A stretch of 64,000 nucleotides of DNA from Oscillibacter sp. 1-3 (lineage in GTDB: Bacteria > Bacillota > Clostridia > Oscillospirales > Oscillospiraceae), in assembly GCF_000403435.2 (NCBI RefSeq), contig NZ_KE159712.1, positions 62,001 to 126,000 of the forward strand, read 5' to 3'. How positions within the stretch are numbered: position 1 is the stretch's first letter; the number at the start of each line of letters is the position of its first letter. The translations under genes were made by a program, and so were the position numbers. The notes beneath the pieces were generated by a model. It ran no database searches and had not been told where the DNA came from. It worked only from the letters and a program-made list of their open reading frames with translations. Shown here in pieces: positions 61,557 through 64,000 of this stretch.

Positions 61557-63050
61557 TTACACCTTGATGGCGGAGGCCAGTGTCATGATGCGCTCCTGAG
61601 AAAACTCTTCGCGCTTGACCTCACCGGAATAATTGCCCTCGCACATGACAGCGATTCGGTCACAGATCCCCATCAGCTCGGGAATCTCCGACGAAATCAT
61701 GATAACAGCCTTTCCCTGCCGCACAAGGTCGCCCAGCAGCAGATAGATGTCCCGCTTGGCGGCTACGTCAATTCCGCGCGTCGGCTCGTCCAGAATGATG
61801 ACGTCCGGCTCGTTCAGAAGCCACTTTGCAATAACCACCTTCTGCTGATTGCCGCCGGACAGATTGCCCACAATCTGGTTGCCGGAAGGCGTTTTGATAT
61901 GCAGCTTTTCGATGTACTCCTGAGAGGCGCTGAGCGCCTTGGCCCTATTATATAAGCCGTGGGTCAGCAGCTTTTTAATCGCCACCATAGCGATGTTGTC
62001 GTTGACTGATCCGCTCAGGTTCAATCCGGTGACCTTTCGGTCCTCAGTGATGAGGGCTACTCCCTCCTTGATTATATCCCGCGGTGAAGAAACCTTCACT
62101 TTCCTGCCCTTTATGTAGATCTCGCCGCCGGAGAGCGGCTGCATGCCGAAGATACCCTCCACCAATTCGCTGCGGCCGGCGCCCACCAGGCCGCCGATGC
62201 CCAGGATCTCGCCCCGGCGGACGGCAAGGCTGACATTTTTCACTTTCTGATCCGCGCGGACGATATTCTTTGCCTCAAAAATTACCTCGCCCACATCCAC
62301 TTCCAGCTTTGGATATACATCCGTGATCTCCCGTCCGACCATCATTTTAATCAGCTGGGTCTCGTCCAGGTTTGCCGTAGTATCTGTGCCGATGTACTGT
62401 CCGTCGCGGTATACGCTGACCCGGTCGCAGATCGAGAATATCTCCGCCATGCGGTGGGAGATGTAGATGATGGCAACGCCCTTTTCCGTGAGCCTGCGGA
62501 TATGCCCGAACAGCAGCTCCACCTCGCGCTCCGTGATGGCGGCGGTGGGCTCATCCATGATAATGACCTTGGCGTTGATGGAGATCGCCTTGATGATCTC
62601 GATCAGCTGGCACTGCGCCACCGTGAGATTTCGCAGCGTCTCCCGGGGCGACACATGCAGGCCGCACTCCTCAATCAGTTTCTGGGCTGCCTCGATCTCC
62701 GCCTTCTTGTCCACCAGGCCATTTTTTCGCAGCTCGCGTCCCACAAAGATGTTTTCATACACGGTCATATCCAGAATGGGGTTCAGCTCCTGGTGGATCA
62801 TGGCGATTCCCGTGTCCATGGCCTCCTTGGGGTTTGCCGCATGATAGGGCTTTCCATCAAACAATATCTCGCCGCCGGGGTCCCTGGTGTAAATACCCAT
62901 CAGGATTTTCATCAAGGTGGATTTTCCGGCGCCATTTTCCCCCATCAACGCATGGACCTCTCCCGGCTTTACCTGCAGCTGTACATGATCAAGTGCGACT
63001 ACGCCCGGAAAGGTTTTGCTGATATTTTTCATTTCCAGCACATATTCCAC
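61557..63050 (-). CDS. Sugar ABC transporter ATP-binding protein (RbsA/MglA-like)
   Basis: Encodes about 497 residues with two ATPase halves. First half: Walker A GENGAGKST, signature LTVAQCQLIEI, Walker B VIIMDEPTAAI. Second half: degenerate loop GLVGAGRSE as normal in this family, signature LSGGNQQK, Walker B VIILDEPTRGID. The start is taken as GTG 10 bases after GAGGAG; a GTG 18 bases earlier is possible. It energises sugar uptake and gives a functional reference for the dead homologue at 55 kb. Confidence 0.93.
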   Translation of the reverse strand: MEYVLEMKNISKTFPGVVALDHVQLQVKPGEVHALMGENGAGKSTLMKILMGIYTRDPGGEILFDGKPYHAANPKEAMDTGIAMIHQELNPILDMTVYENIFVGRELRKNGLVDKKAEIEAAQKLIEECGLHVSPRETLRNLTVAQCQLIEIIKAISINAKVIIMDEPTAAITEREVELLFGHIRRLTEKGVAIIYISHRMAEIFSICDRVSVYRDGQYIGTDTTANLDETQLIKMMVGREITDVYPKLEVDVGEVIFEAKNIVRADQKVKNVSLAVRRGEILGIGGLVGAGRSELVEGIFGMQPLSGGEIYIKGRKVKVSSPRDIIKEGVALITEDRKVTGLNLSGSVNDNIAMVAIKKLLTHGLYNRAKALSASQEYIEKLHIKTPSGNQIVGNLSGGNQQKVVIAKWLLNEPDVIILDEPTRGIDVAAKRDIYLLLGDLVRQGKAVIMISSEIPELMGICDRIAVMCEGNYSGEVKREEFSQERIMTLASAIKV

Positions 63051-63285
63051 GCATTTCTCACTCCTCACACATGATTTTGAATCACATTTTAACGGATTTC
63101 ATTCCATTACAAAACGTCCTTTTTTCATATGATGGGGGAGATTATTTGGGAATTTCACAAAAACGTTATTTTATCCGAAAAAGCAAATGTTTTTTGGAAT
63201 AATTGCATAATAAAAAAGCAGAATTGCCGTTGAAAATGCCGCTGTGGTCTGGGCAGAAGATCAAAAGCAATTCCCGCAGTCTCTT

Positions 63286-63448
63286 TGGACCTGTTTGATA
63301 AATGGCAAAATGCGCAGCGGCGAGAGATTTTTTGCCGGTCAAGGCGATTTGACGCCAGCCTGCTTTGTGTATGGCAGGAAACATCAACGCGGAGCGTCGG
63401 AAAAAGATCCACCGTTTGGGCGTTTTGACTTTTTTCAAACAGGACCTA
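63286..63448. repeat. R1 repeat family, copy f
   Basis: About 163 bases, TGGACCTGTTTGATAAATGG at the left and CTTTTTTCAAACAGGACCTA at the right, carrying the AAGATCCACCGTTTGGGCG arm in reverse orientation. It abuts the end of a lipoprotein pseudogene. The 63.05-63.29 kb stretch before it holds nothing recognisable apart from the rbsA-type gene's leader. Confidence 0.75.
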
Positions 63449-63640
63449 GTCTCTTGTGCCGGCTTTTTGTCATCACATAGGAAACAGAACCATCATCGTT
63501 AAGGGTTGCAAATTATACCCTTTCTCTTTTACAGGTTCGCCGGTCTGTTCTTGTGTCCTTCCCTCTACAACAAAATCCGGAGGAACGGCAATCGTTACAT
63601 TCAATAAACCAGAGTCAATCTCCACATCGCCCGCAAACAG
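63445..63640 (-). pseudogene. Lipoprotein-type gene remnant, frameshifted and truncated
   Basis: On the minus strand the frame reads GDVEIDSGLLNVTIAVPPDF, VVEGRTQEQTGEPVKEKGYN, then after a frame change TLNDDGSVSYVMTKSRHKRL. This matches the central part of a clostridial lipoprotein family as I remember it (EKGYKSATLNDDGSITYVM-KS-HKE). It has no start, a frameshift near 63510, and stops at the R1 repeat. Identification from memory of the family; moderate certainty. Confidence 0.55.
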
Positions 63641-63647
63641 GGACAGA

Positions 63648-63680
63648 CCCCGAGAAAGCTGGACGCTTTCTCAGGGTCAT
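63648..63680. terminator. Hairpin near the right end
   Basis: CCCGAGAAAGC and GCTTTCTCAGGG form an 11-12 bp stem with TGGAC loop, followed by TCATTTTA on the plus strand. Owner gene not clear. The 63.68-63.84 kb stretch shows nothing recognisable. Confidence 0.55.
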
Positions 63681-63844
63681 TTTATTCCCGGGCTTACACT
63701 GTTCCCCGCAGTACCGTTCAAGCCGTTGGCAAAACCCGCAGGTAAGTTATCTTTCAGCAGCGCCGCATATCCCACTTTCCGCAGGATCATCGACATACGC
63801 CTTGAAACGGCTCAATTTTTCCGCAAAATGATTTAACGAGCTCT

Positions 63845-64000
63845 TCAAGCGCCTTTCCAGTCTGCCTTGATCTCCCGGACATCCACATGGGTGAACCCCT
63901 GCCGCTCATAGATCCCCACGCCGCCCCAGTCCGGCATGATCTCCCGGGCATAGGCCGCCACCTGGGCAGGAGCCACGCCCTTGACCACAATGTCCGCCGC
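63845..64000 (-). CDS. Peptidase M15 (D-Ala-D-Ala carboxypeptidase-like), C-terminal part
   Basis: Reads into the window edge; 51 residues and a stop are visible: AADIVVKGVAPAQVAAYAREI then MPDWGGVGIYERQGFTHVDV and REIKADWKGA. The HxD pair in THVD and the AADI motif are zinc-site features of peptidase M15A C-terminal domains, which cut cell-wall cross-links. The rest lies outside. The ending 'WGGVGIYERQGF' is as in cell-wall or prophage-related forms. Confidence 0.7.
   Translation of the reverse strand, partial: AADIVVKGVAPAQVAAYAREIMPDWGGVGIYERQGFTHVDVREIKADWKGA

Overview
The window reads as a chromosomal segment of a GC-rich, motile, anaerobic member of the Clostridia, most likely the Oscillospiraceae (Oscillibacter/Flavonifractor-like). 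Supporting signs are strong GGAGG-type ribosome sites, lipoproteins with short lipoboxes, a Clostridia-style flagellin, a molybdenum hydroxylase with its own cofactor cluster, and many small interspersed repeats. No rRNA, tRNA, CRISPR array or intact insertion sequence was seen. The species assignment is inference.

Layout. (1) 1-15.7 kb, plus strand: the 3' part of a xanthine-dehydrogenase-type Mo hydroxylase subunit, two MFS carriers and a frameshifted lactonase-type beta-propeller. These are followed by a compact molybdenum cofactor and transport cluster: a MocA-like NTP transferase fused to a ModE-like helix-turn-helix, a histidine phosphatase, an HD protein, XdhC, MoaA, MoaC, a MOSC protein, a molybdopterin-binding protein, ModABC and MogA. 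moaA and modA carry the same bipartite upstream element with identical spacing. (2) 15.7-21.1 kb: a LysR regulator, a membrane transporter, an M20 peptidase, two Gate-domain (YjiH/YjiG-like) membrane proteins and a peptidase remnant trapped between two repeat families. (3) 21.4-23.2 kb: a tryptophanase-type lyase. (4) 23.4-34.6 kb, minus strand: KDPG aldolase, 6-phosphogluconate dehydrogenase, a 2-hydroxyacid dehydrogenase, a second KDPG-type aldolase and a peptide-family ABC transporter whose first permease gene is frameshifted. A divergent DeoR regulator faces a palindrome-rich, AT-rich control region. (5) 35-37 kb: nitroreductase, an AT-rich orphan gene and a GNAT acetyltransferase. (6) 37-50 kb, minus strand: a probable flagellin glycosylation island with glycosyltransferases, a polysaccharide pyruvyl transferase, four consecutive radical SAM proteins, glucose-1-phosphate cytidylyltransferase and flagellin. 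(7) 50.2-52.1 kb, minus strand: a divergent CsrA and a full-length TnpB homologue that has lost all three RuvC catalytic residues. (8) 52.5-63.1 kb: a two-component system with a soluble kinase and a degenerate 'ABC ATPase', then inositol genes iolB and iolH, an AraC regulator and an RbsBCA-type ABC transporter. (9) The right end holds a repeat copy, a lipoprotein pseudogene and the C-terminal part of an M15 peptidase.

The most notable system is the minus-strand run TnpB-like protein, putative guide RNA, CsrA-like protein, flagellin. The TnpB homologue looks like a TldR, a nuclease-dead RNA-guided repressor of the kind already known beside flagellin genes in enterobacteria. Here it would combine RNA-guided transcriptional control with CsrA-type translational control of flagellin. 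Other points of interest are the pseudo-ATPase linked to a kinase without a sensor domain, the radical SAM quartet, and two families of small mobile repeats that sit on gene ends and truncated genes.
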